From Nitrosarchaeum sp. (GTDB lineage Archaea; Thermoproteota; Nitrososphaeria; Nitrososphaerales; Nitrosopumilaceae): a DNA stretch of 9,199 nucleotides. Made by a program: the position numbers and the translations under genes. How positions within the stretch are numbered: the stretch's first letter is position 1; every line of letters starts with the position of its first letter. This document shows positions 1 to 5,174 of this stretch, piece after piece. The stretch spans positions 1-9,199 of the forward strand of contig JACRND010000107.1 in assembly GCA_016234975.1 (NCBI GenBank), in the 5' to 3' direction. The notes under the pieces were generated by a model that saw only the letters and a program-made list of their open reading frames with translations, had not been told where the DNA came from and did not search any database.

Positions 1-413
1 GACATCAAAATCTCCCCTGAAAATGCAAGTGATCGTGAACGTATCTCTTCGGCAAATTCTTTTTTCTCAAGGGCCTCATCTAATGCCTTTTCGGCCTTTT
101 TTAGGAACGAGTCTATGATTCTTTGACAATCTTCTTTGTTTTCTGAATTTACTAATTCCAGAATTTTTTTATAGCATGATTTTACGGTATCCAAAGTTGC
201 CTTGGTCCCATTTTCCACATTTCTTCCTTGTTCTAAAATTACATCTGTAAGTGAGCATTTTTTTCCATTCTGAATTGTAAGTGGAGCTGAAAAAACTGCA
301 ATAATCTTGGAATCTTTCTTTAAATCATTAATCCTATCAATAATTAGCGGAATTGAAACACCATCAATGCCAATTGCACTTCCGCCAAACTTGGCTACAA
401 CTAGTTTTGTCAT
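1..413 (-). CDS. Aspartate kinase, N-terminal part (cut by the window edge)
   Basis: Reading the minus strand from the ATG at 413 gives an open frame of 137 codons to the window edge. It begins MTKLVVAKFGGSAIGIDG. The K-F-G-G-S signature at residues 8-12 is the phosphate-binding motif of aspartate kinases in the amino-acid kinase family, which make 4-phospho-aspartate in the cytoplasm, the first step to lysine, threonine and methionine. The hydrophobic strand with VFSAP around residues 40-44 fits the next core strand of the fold (usually VVSA). The C-terminal catalytic part and any ACT domains lie outside the window. A TATA-like CTTAATAG (minus strand, 441-448) is about 30 bases upstream, so the leader should be a few bases at most. 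The frame is not in the supplied neighbouring gene and is separated from it by 52 bases. The family call is firm; pathway use is inferred. Confidence 0.88.
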   Translation of the reverse strand, partial: MTKLVVAKFGGSAIGIDGVSIPLIIDRINDLKKDSKIIAVFSAPLTIQNGKKCSLTDVILEQGRNVENGTKATLDTVKSCYKKILELVNSENKEDCQRIIDSFLKKAEKALDEALEKKEFAEEIRSRSLAFSGEILM

Positions 414-440
414 AGTATTTTAACAAAATTAATTGGCTAT

Positions 441-448
441 CTATTAAG
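441..448 (-). promoter_or_regulatory. TATA-like box of the aspartate kinase gene
   Basis: On the minus strand the sequence reads CTTAATAG, centred about 31 bases before the ATG at 413. This is the archaeal TATA distance for a transcript that starts a few bases before the start codon. It lies in the 52-base gap after the glycosyltransferase stop codon, so the kinase can be transcribed on its own. Assigned by eye only. Confidence 0.4.
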
Positions 449-465
449 GATTGGATCAACTTTTC

Positions 466-1482
466 TCAAATCAACTTTTTAATTATGTTATATGCGTTAA
501 TTGCACCTTTGGTTTCCAAGGGGTTTCGTCTTTGCTCTAGTTTTTCTAAGATTAATTTATCCAATTTGTTCACATCTTCAAAAACAAATCCCTCTTCTCT
601 GGCATTGTCTTCTTGTTCAAAATGCCCTTTTATTGGAATAAAAATTCCCGGTGTTCCATATGATTTTGCCTCATCAATAGTTGATTTACCTGCAAGAGAT
701 ACTATGACATCAGCTGCAAAAATCATCTCATGAAGATTACTGATAAATCCTAAATTTCTTACAGAATCTCCAAACTTTTTGCTCAAGGATGGACCTGAAA
801 CAACTACTACATTTAGATCCTGATTTATTTTTGATATGGATTCTAATGTTTTTTCAATTAGAAACACACCCGCATCCGTTCCTCCTATTGAAATAATTAT
901 TGTTTTTTTATCAAAAGAAAATTTCTTTCGTAGTTCTTCTCTGGAAGAACTTACTTGTCTTACTATAGACACAACTCTTCTGATATTTCCTTCATCTGGA
1001 CCATTTTCTGGAATAATTACAGTGTCGCATTTTTTTATAAACTCTTGCATTGATTTATTCATCTTTTTTTCAATAAATGATGTTATTCCATTTACAAAGT
1101 TAGTTTGTACAATATCTGTAATCAAAACTGTGGGTATTTTTTTATTTTGAGCAACAATAAGCGAAGCAAAATCTTCATCGCTGACAACTAATCTTGGATT
1201 ATCTGTCTCGATAATTTTTTTAGCAATTTTTTTACATTTTTTATAATATTGATAATAATTCCAGAGCCACCTTGTTGAATTCTTTAGCATTCCGTTTTCC
1301 ACAATAAATTGTGGAGGAATATATTCATCCTCAACTTTGAAATCTATATTTTTTAGAATTTTTGCAGCTCCGCTTCCTGTCACAAATTTCGTTGATATGT
1401 TTTCAAAATTATTTGCAATAGCTATGTCTCTTGTTGCATGACCTAGTCCTATTGGACTCGAAAAAAAATCTAAATCGACCAT
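466..1482 (-). CDS. GT-B fold glycosyltransferase, MurG/family-28-like
   Basis: This 338-residue protein has the layout of a GT-B glycosyltransferase. The N-terminal Rossmann half opens with SSPIGLGHATRD (residues 8-19), where the G-L-G-H resembles the glycine-rich acceptor loop of MurG-like enzymes. The C-terminal half starts with IIISIGGTDAG (195-205) and ends with the nucleotide-sugar binding signature: SLAGKSTIDEA (262-272) and the HFEQEDNA block at 287-294, which parallels the H-x-x-Q-x-x-N-A of MurG. There is no signal peptide or membrane helix, so it probably acts at the inner face of the membrane or in the cytosol. Archaea lack murein, so a role in glycan, glycolipid or protein glycosylation is inferred; donor and acceptor cannot be told. 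The start is the ATG at 1482, just inside the conserved N-terminus. The gene is divergent from the tRNA gene. Confidence 0.8.
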   Translation of the reverse strand: MVDLDFFSSPIGLGHATRDIAIANNFENISTKFVTGSGAAKILKNIDFKVEDEYIPPQFIVENGMLKNSTRWLWNYYQYYKKCKKIAKKIIETDNPRLVVSDEDFASLIVAQNKKIPTVLITDIVQTNFVNGITSFIEKKMNKSMQEFIKKCDTVIIPENGPDEGNIRRVVSIVRQVSSSREELRKKFSFDKKTIIISIGGTDAGVFLIEKTLESISKINQDLNVVVVSGPSLSKKFGDSVRNLGFISNLHEMIFAADVIVSLAGKSTIDEAKSYGTPGIFIPIKGHFEQEDNAREEGFVFEDVNKLDKLILEKLEQRRNPLETKGAINAYNIIKKLI

Positions 1483-1531
1483 AATTGTACAAAACTCTGA
1501 TCAAATTTCTAGATTGTTCCTTGTCTCAAAG

Positions 1532-1537
1532 TTTAAA
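1532..1537 (+). promoter_or_regulatory. TATA-like box of tRNA-Val
   Basis: TTTAAA is centred about 27 bases before the first base of the mature tRNA at 1562. This is the expected archaeal TATA position for transcription starting close to the tRNA 5' end. It sits in the 79-base gap shared with the divergent glycosyltransferase gene. Confidence 0.55.
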
Positions 1538-1561
1538 TGGTTTTCATCAAGGAATGTTTCT

Positions 1562-1636
1562 GGGCTCATGGCCCAGATCGGTTATGACGTCGCCCTTACA
1601 CGGCGAAAATCCAGGGTTCAAATCCCTGTGGGCCCA
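1562..1636 (+). tRNA. tRNA-Val, anticodon UAC
   Basis: The 75-base gene folds into a complete cloverleaf. The acceptor stem pairs GGGCTCA (1562-1568) with TGGGCCC (1629-1635) with one G-U pair, followed by discriminator A at 1636. The anticodon stem TCGCC/GGCGA encloses the loop CTTACAC with anticodon TAC at 1597-1599, which reads GUA valine codons. The T stem CAGGG/CCCTG encloses TTCAAAT. The D loop holds the conserved GG (1580-1581). The D stem is weak: G10-C25 and C12-G23 pair, but C11 faces A24. No CCA is encoded, so it must be added after transcription. No intron is seen. The downstream base run TCTACC shows no T-tract terminator. Confidence 0.93.
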
Positions 1637-1720
1637 TCTACCATCATGGGACTAAAATAGGACCCATAAATGGGATCGAGTCCATGTGATGTAATTGTAA
1701 AAATAATTCTTTTATTGATT
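1637..1720. other. Gene-free stretch after tRNA-Val, with small inverted repeats
   Basis: This gap lies between the tRNA and the end of the repaired reading frame of the broken YtkA-like gene. It holds a short perfect inverted repeat CCCAT-AA-ATGGG (1663-1674) and a looser pair, CATGGGACT near 1645 and AGTCCATG near 1679, with one bulge. These could form a hairpin after the tRNA or after the minus-strand gene, but no T-run follows on either strand. A minus-strand open frame that continues to 1644 is only a frame-shifted read-through of the broken gene. Confidence 0.3.
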
Positions 1721-2196
1721 TTATTTTGATATAATTCCAATATCCATGTGATTCTTCATCATGGATTTTTCTTGTAATATTACATGTGTGCATTGTATAA
1801 TGTCCTTTCTCAATTGGTGATTTCACCTGATATTGGCCAGAACCGATGTTCTCTGCTTGAATCATTCTCCCATCATATCCATTATTGACGTATCCATAGA
1901 TGCCATTACGCCTTTTATGTGAAGAATTACATCTGCATTATCTAGTGGGTTATCTTTTTTATCCATTACAAGCAAAGTAATTCCAAATTCTTCCCCAACC
2001 TTTGCAATATGACCTAAAATTATTTTTATTATGACATCTTGTAGAACGCTATTTCATTATTGATTGACACATATCCCCTCATTCCACTCATATTGTGAGT
2101 CATCATTGATTGACCATATTCAGAGTATATTGACAGATAGAAAGCACCACTGGTAGAACCAATAATTGCAACCAATATAATTATCAGCATTTTCAT
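1721..2196 (-). pseudogene. Frameshifted Met/His-rich YtkA/FixH-like exported protein
   Basis: Minus-strand frames join into one protein of about 155-160 residues if three frameshifts are repaired. From ATG 2196 a membrane anchor/signal (MKMLIIILVAIIGSTSGAFY) leads to the Met/His patch QSMMTHNMSGM, then frame 1 stops at 2029-2031. A second frame carries the domain core (KVGEEFGITLLVMDKKDNPL, then DADVILHI-like and MASMDTSIMDMMG). A third carries GRMIQAENIGSGQYQVK. The last carries THVILQEKSMMKNHMDIGI and stops at 1721-1723. The breaks fall near 2045-2052, at a G-run (1869-1871) and at a CA repeat (1785-1790). The order G-x-Y-x-V followed by a Met/His-rich tail fits the YtkA/FixH-like fold, and the Met/His content suggests an extracytoplasmic copper binder. 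It diverges from the propeller gene across a shared operator. Decay is likely, but sequencing error is possible. Confidence 0.7.
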
Positions 2197-2233
2197 ACAG
2201 TGATTATTATTTTCGTATGTTTGAATCCAGTAT

Positions 2234-2247
2234 TTTACAAATGTAAA
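2234..2247. promoter_or_regulatory. Operator copy C, TTTACA-AA-TGTAAA
   Basis: A two-arm palindrome (6-2-6) lies between the broken YtkA-like gene (start 2196, minus) and the propeller gene (start 2295, plus). The full 18-base unit ATTTTACAAATGTAAAGT (2232-2249) matches the two copies at 3684 and 3728 at every position except the central two bases. It ends about 8 bases before the propeller gene's TATA box. Binding by the TRASH regulator at 3229-3654 is inferred from the shared occurrence. Confidence 0.7.
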
Positions 2248-2254
2248 GTACTTG

Positions 2255-2264
2255 TTTTTTATAC
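2255..2264 (+). promoter_or_regulatory. TATA box of the propeller gene
   Basis: TTTTTTATAC is centred about 35 bases before the TTG at 2295, predicting transcription from near 2286 and a leader of about nine bases. That leader contains GTGAT (2284-2288), part of the archaeal Shine-Dalgarno complement, just before the TTG. Operator copy C lies directly upstream. Confidence 0.5.
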
Positions 2265-2294
2265 CCTATTTACAAAACATAACGTGATAATATT

Positions 2295-3200
2295 TTGAAG
2301 GGAAAATCAAAGAAACTTTTTGTTTTGATGGGAATTATAACAATTGGAATTGCAATAACTTTCAGCTTTAATTTTGATAATCAAAAATCAACAACAGACA
2401 CAAGAACAGTCGAATGGCGTCATGTTCATGGAATAGGTGTAGATCCTACAGATTCTAGTATTTTGTATATTGCAACACATGGAGATTTTTACCAAAGTAG
2501 AGACGGTGCGCCTCCGGTAAAAGTAGACAAAATAAGAGCCGACTATATGGCATTTAATGCACCAAATAACAAAGATTCCCCTTTGTATGCAAGTGGACAC
2601 CTTTCATCTGGTGGAAACACTGGATTAATCAAAAGTAATGATGGTGGAGTGACTTGGCAACAGGTTGCTAAAGTGCTAGAACCAGCAGTTGATTTTCACG
2701 CCATGACACTAAGTAATAGTGATCCTAATTTGATTTTGGGTTTTGATAGTGGTGGTAGAGGACTATTCAAAACTATTGATGCTGGAATGACTTGGGAAAA
2801 CTTGGAATATCCTGAATACATCTCTGCATTGACAATTTCTCCTAATGATTCTCAATTGATTTTTGCAGGAACAGGAAATGGAATTTTCAAATCAAATGAC
2901 GGGGGTATCACTTGGAATCATATTGCATACAAAGGATTAACCGTATCAGCGATGAATTTTGATGATGAAGGTATTTTGTTTGCAGCAGTAAACACATTTG
3001 GCTTGGTTCGTTCAGATGATCTTGGAGTATCTTGGGAAGACCTGCCAGACATTGATCTTACAGTTACCAGTATTGCTTTTGATTCATCAAATAAAATACT
3101 CTATGTAAGCGGATTTTCATCTGGAGGATTCCAAGAAGTCTACAAGCTTTCATACGATGTAACATCATACGAAATAATTGGTACAAATAAGGGACTCTAG
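2295..3200 (+). CDS. Exported BNR/Asp-box beta-propeller protein (F510_1955-like)
   Basis: This 301-residue protein starts with a TTG. Lysines followed by a hydrophobic segment (residues 8-25) form a signal peptide or N-terminal anchor, so the rest is extracytoplasmic. It then shows repeated propeller blades with Asp-box (BNR) motifs of the S-x-D-x-G-x-T-W type: SNDGGVTW (114-121), TIDAGMTW (160-167), SNDGGITW (200-207) and SDDLGVSW (240-247). The opening block WRHVHGIGVDP (41-51) with THGDF (61-65) resembles the family named F510_1955 glycosylhydrolase, which I recall being found near YtkA-like and copper genes in bacteria. His43, His45, His62, His102 and His135 are candidate metal ligands. 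No enzymatic activity can be asserted: the sialidase-type repeats are a fold, not a reaction. It shares an operator with the TRASH regulon and diverges from the broken YtkA-like gene. Confidence 0.8.
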   Translation: MKGKSKKLFVLMGIITIGIAITFSFNFDNQKSTTDTRTVEWRHVHGIGVDPTDSSILYIATHGDFYQSRDGAPPVKVDKIRADYMAFNAPNNKDSPLYASGHLSSGGNTGLIKSNDGGVTWQQVAKVLEPAVDFHAMTLSNSDPNLILGFDSGGRGLFKTIDAGMTWENLEYPEYISALTISPNDSQLIFAGTGNGIFKSNDGGITWNHIAYKGLTVSAMNFDDEGILFAAVNTFGLVRSDDLGVSWEDLPDIDLTVTSIAFDSSNKILYVSGFSSGGFQEVYKLSYDVTSYEIIGTNKGL

Positions 3201-3228
3201 TGACTATGTCATTCAAATGATTTTATCT

Positions 3229-3654
3229 TTAATCTGACAGTGATTCAATTCTTCCCTTGTACTTTTCTTTATACAGTGCCCTACAAGAAGTACAGCAAAA
3301 AAATCTCTCAAAATTTGCTATTTTGAGAACGTGTGGTTTACTAGAGATTGGACCTTTACAGAGATCACATGTCATTTTTAGAATCATATCTTTGGTTATT
3401 TTCACGTCATGTTTCTTTGTTGATTTTACCTTTATGTTCTCAAGACGTTTTTCAGTCTTATTTTCAAGCATTCCAAAATCAATTATTGGAGAGACCGATT
3501 TTATCAACCCCACATTGACAAGTCTTTCATACCTAGCTTGAACAGTAGGTGTACTTATTTTGATTTCGCGGGATATCTGTCGAAATGATTTTCTTCCATC
3601 TTTGATCAATGATTCAATTATTGCAACATCGATATCGTCTGGTTGAAAGGGCAC
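3229..3654 (-). CDS. Metal-sensing regulator: AsnC-type HTH plus TRASH domain (CopT-like)
   Basis: The 141 residues split into two parts. Residues 5-60 are an AsnC/Lrp winged helix-turn-helix (DDIDVAIIESLIKDGRKSFR, then ISREIKISTPTVQARYERL) ending in the usual I-K-x-x-S-P-I-I-D-F strand. The normal RAM effector domain is missing. Instead a lysine-rich linker leads to a TRASH domain: Cys96 and Cys99 (CDLC), then Cys120, Cys121 and Cys124 in FFCCTSCR. This is the architecture of the Sulfolobus copper regulator CopT/CopR and its haloarchaeal relative, which respond to copper. The start is a GTG at 3654; an in-frame stop lies upstream with no ATG between. A TATA-like box about 25 bases upstream implies a leaderless mRNA, with operator copy A next to it, suggesting autoregulation. 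It is divergent from the CcdA operon. The metal is inferred to be copper from the family. Confidence 0.85.
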   Translation of the reverse strand: MPFQPDDIDVAIIESLIKDGRKSFRQISREIKISTPTVQARYERLVNVGLIKSVSPIIDFGMLENKTEKRLENIKVKSTKKHDVKITKDMILKMTCDLCKGPISSKPHVLKIANFERFFCCTSCRALYKEKYKGRIESLSD

Positions 3655-3675
3655 TAAGTGAGTTATTTTTGAGAA

Positions 3676-3683
3676 TATTTATG
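3676..3683 (-). promoter_or_regulatory. TATA-like box of the TRASH regulator gene
   Basis: On the minus strand the sequence reads ATAAATAT, centred about 26 bases before the GTG at 3654. Transcription would then begin at the start codon itself (leaderless). Operator copy A begins about two bases upstream, in the position of the BRE. Confidence 0.5.
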
Positions 3684-3685
3684 AT

Positions 3686-3699
3686 TTTACAGTTGTAAA
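3686..3699. promoter_or_regulatory. Operator copy A, TTTACA-GT-TGTAAA
   Basis: This 6-2-6 palindrome lies within an 18-base unit ATTTTACAGTTGTAAAGT (3684-3701) that is repeated exactly at 3728-3745, centre to centre 44 bases apart. It abuts the TATA-like box of the TRASH regulator on the minus strand. Exact repetition plus symmetry in an AT-rich gap is strong evidence for a protein-binding site. The identity of the bound protein is inferred. Confidence 0.78.
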
Positions 3700-3729
3700 G
3701 TATGAATTTTATATTTCATATGATATAAT

Positions 3730-3743
3730 TTTACAGTTGTAAA
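3730..3743. promoter_or_regulatory. Operator copy B, TTTACA-GT-TGTAAA
   Basis: This is the second exact copy of the 18-base unit (3728-3745), on the side of the CcdA operon. It ends just before a TATA-like TTAAGTAT (3745-3752), mirroring how copy A abuts the regulator's TATA box. The symmetric placement next to both divergent promoters suggests coordinated control of regulator and operon by one factor. Confidence 0.78.
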
Positions 3744-3744
3744 G

Positions 3745-3752
3745 TTAAGTAT
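3745..3752 (+). promoter_or_regulatory. Candidate TATA box of the CcdA/YHS/glutaredoxin operon
   Basis: TTAAGTAT is centred about 33 bases before the ATG at 3782, predicting transcription from near 3775. An alternative is TTTTATAT at 3707-3714 between the two operators, which would give a leader of about 45 bases starting inside operator B. The choice decides whether operator B lies upstream of the promoter or at the transcription start. Confidence 0.35.
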
Positions 3753-3781
3753 TCAAGTATGTGATACAACATTACTAAATC

Positions 3782-4780
3782 ATGTCAAATTCTGTACTTG
3801 CTAAAAAGTCTGGCATTATTCTAGCATTTGTCTTGTTTTCATTTATCTTTCTTGGAATAATTTTTTCATTAACTAGCGATCTTGCTGTAAAATCTGGAAG
3901 TGAGTTCTCGTATCCATCTTGGTTGATTATTGCTTATGTTGCTGGTCTTTCAATGATTATTTTACCATGTACACTTCCACTAGTATTCATTATAATTCCA
4001 TTAAGCATGGGAAAAGGATACAAAAAGGGTTTGAGTATGGCATTACTCTTTGGCGCAGGACTTACCACAACCATAACTTTGTACGGTTTAGCTATTGCAA
4101 CTATTGGGAAAACCACATCACTTGATCAATTTTCAACAATAATGTTTCTGATAGCTGGAATTGCAGGATTTGTTTTTGGTTTATCACAACTAAAGTTGAT
4201 TACATTCAAAATGCCAACATATTCCAAGACACCAAAATTTATTCATAACAGAGGTGAATATGTAAAGTCATATCTGATGGGTGTTCTACTTGGTAACGCA
4301 GGTGTTGGATGCCCAAATCCAATGTTTTACTGGCTTTTAATTTATATCGCAGGAACTGGAAGTTTGGAGATTGGTTCTTCGCTAGGTCTTGTGCATGGTG
4401 TTGGAAGAGCAATACCATTAATTCTGTTTTCACTTCTTGCTGTACTTGGAGTAAATGCAACTAAAGGTCTTGCTACAAACAGAATTAAAGTAGAAAAAAT
4501 TACAGGATGGATGCTTGTTATGATTGGTGCATTTTTAATAATTAATGGCATTCCTGGAGGACATGATTGGTATGAAGGTACAATAGTGCATCTTGGTTGG
4601 AATAATCTAATATCAATGACAGGACTACCTGTTGAATTTCACATAGGACAACACACTCATCAAAATCCATATAATTTTACAATACATAACGAGATTGTTC
4701 CAGTAATATTTTCCGGATTGATCATATTCCCAATTGTATTGTATTTCATTAATCAAAAGAAAATGAAGGTGATACTATGA
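3782..4780 (+). CDS. CcdA/DsbD-like polytopic membrane protein
   Basis: This 332-residue protein has about seven to eight hydrophobic segments, at roughly residues 11-31, 47-74, 85-107, 118-141, 163-190, 209-225, 241-256 and 306-323. Two cysteines sit where the CcdA redox pair is expected, each beside prolines at a helix start: Cys63 in LPCTLP (61-66) and Cys177 in GCPNP (176-180). CcdA-family proteins carry thiol electrons from cytoplasmic thioredoxin across the membrane; relatives near metal genes are also annotated as metal exporters or UreH-like. A loop near the C-terminus (260-302) carries His261, His270, His287, His291, His293 and His302 and is unusual for plain CcdA. The gene leads a three-gene unit, its TGA overlapping the next ATG by ATGA. 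It sits behind operator B, divergent from the TRASH regulator. Redox relay versus metal transport cannot be decided here. Confidence 0.78.
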   Translation: MSNSVLAKKSGIILAFVLFSFIFLGIIFSLTSDLAVKSGSEFSYPSWLIIAYVAGLSMIILPCTLPLVFIIIPLSMGKGYKKGLSMALLFGAGLTTTITLYGLAIATIGKTTSLDQFSTIMFLIAGIAGFVFGLSQLKLITFKMPTYSKTPKFIHNRGEYVKSYLMGVLLGNAGVGCPNPMFYWLLIYIAGTGSLEIGSSLGLVHGVGRAIPLILFSLLAVLGVNATKGLATNRIKVEKITGWMLVMIGAFLIINGIPGGHDWYEGTIVHLGWNNLISMTGLPVEFHIGQHTHQNPYNFTIHNEIVPVIFSGLIIFPIVLYFINQKKMKVIL

Positions 4781-4914
4781 AAGATCCAATATGTGGGATG
4801 GAAATTAATGAAAAACATGATTCTATAGAACACAAAGGTAAGAAATACTATTTCTGCTGTGCAAGCTGTAGATGGGTTTTTGAGCAGAACCCTGATCAGT
4901 TTACTGAGCCATGA
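4777..4914 (+). CDS. 45-residue YHS-domain protein, probable metallochaperone
   Basis: This short gene encodes MKDPICGMEI at its N-terminus and YYFCCASCRWVFEQNP at residues 24-39. It is a minimal YHS domain: D-P-x-C-G-M with Cys6, then Cys27, Cys28 and Cys31, followed by the F-x-x-x-P tail. YHS and TRASH domains bind heavy metals, chiefly copper, and occur in copper ATPases and in small crenarchaeal chaperones. The CC-x-SCR block matches that in the regulator at 3229-3654. It overlaps the CcdA-like gene by ATGA at its start and the glutaredoxin gene by ATGA at its end, so the three are translationally coupled. GGTGAT (4768-4773) is a ribosome binding site just before the ATG. The protein is cytoplasmic. 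Carrying metal between regulator, membrane protein and glutaredoxin is inferred. Confidence 0.85.
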   Translation: MKDPICGMEINEKHDSIEHKGKKYYFCCASCRWVFEQNPDQFTEP

Positions 4915-5132
4915 AAGTACAAGTTCTTACAACTCCTGGATGCTCAAACTGTATTGTTCTTGAAAAGATCTTAGACCAACTAGGCATAATTTATGATTTG
5001 ATCGATGTAACTGAAAAACCCGAATATTTAGAAAAATATCCTATATTTACAGCCCCGGGATTGGTAATTGATGGAAAATTAGAATTTACAGGTATTCCTA
5101 AAAAAGATGATCTTAAAAAGAAATTCTCATAA
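4911..5132 (+). CDS. Glutaredoxin/thioredoxin-like CxxC protein
   Basis: The 73-residue protein is a minimal thioredoxin fold. It opens with a beta strand, MKVQVLTTPG, and the active-site C-S-N-C at residues 11-14. A helix and the strand YDLIDV (28-33) follow, then the cis-proline turn TAPGLVIDGK (47-56) with Pro49. It resembles glutaredoxin-like and redox-active disulfide (thioredoxin_3) proteins and is cytoplasmic, with no signal peptide. It starts within the stop of the YHS gene (ATGA) and has no clear Shine-Dalgarno of its own, so translation is probably coupled. Beside a CcdA-like protein it is the obvious electron partner, or it reduces the YHS cysteines for metal loading. Both roles are inferred. 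Six Ts at 5144-5149 after the stop may end the operon. Confidence 0.85.
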   Translation: MKVQVLTTPGCSNCIVLEKILDQLGIIYDLIDVTEKPEYLEKYPIFTAPGLVIDGKLEFTGIPKKDDLKKKFS

Positions 5133-5143
5133 TTTCGCGAATG

Positions 5144-5150
5144 TTTTTTA
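5144..5150 (+). promoter_or_regulatory. TATA-like box of the 83-residue protein gene, also a T-run
   Basis: TTTTTTA is centred about 28 bases before the ATG at 5175, fitting a leaderless start. The same six Ts lie 12 bases after the glutaredoxin stop and could also act as the archaeal T-tract terminator of the preceding operon. Confidence 0.4.
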
Positions 5151-5174
5151 CTCTAAATGTGATGGTATTTTCAA

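Noticed and set aside
485..1150. Plus-strand open frames over 485-733 and 836-1150
   Set aside because: They lie antisense to the glycosyltransferase gene, have serine/phenylalanine-rich translations typical of antisense reading, and have no promoter of their own.
1562..1720. tRNA-Val as an integration site of a mobile element
   Set aside because: No second copy of the tRNA 3' end, no integrase and no foreign-looking composition were found in the window.
1644..1865. A separate 73-residue minus-strand gene
   Set aside because: Its first half is the continuation of the YtkA-like protein after a frameshift and its second half is an out-of-frame tail. It is better described as part of the pseudogene.
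2388..2600. Minus-strand frame inside the propeller gene
   Set aside because: It is antisense to a well-supported coding region with Asp-box motifs, and its translation resembles no protein.
3257..3541. Plus-strand frame over the TRASH regulator
   Set aside because: It is an antisense shadow; the minus strand carries clear HTH and TRASH motifs.
3919..4551. Other frames within the CcdA-like gene (3919-4125, 3934-4116, 4239-4460, 4342-4551)
   Set aside because: All overlap the CcdA-like protein, whose frame holds the paired cysteines and membrane helices.
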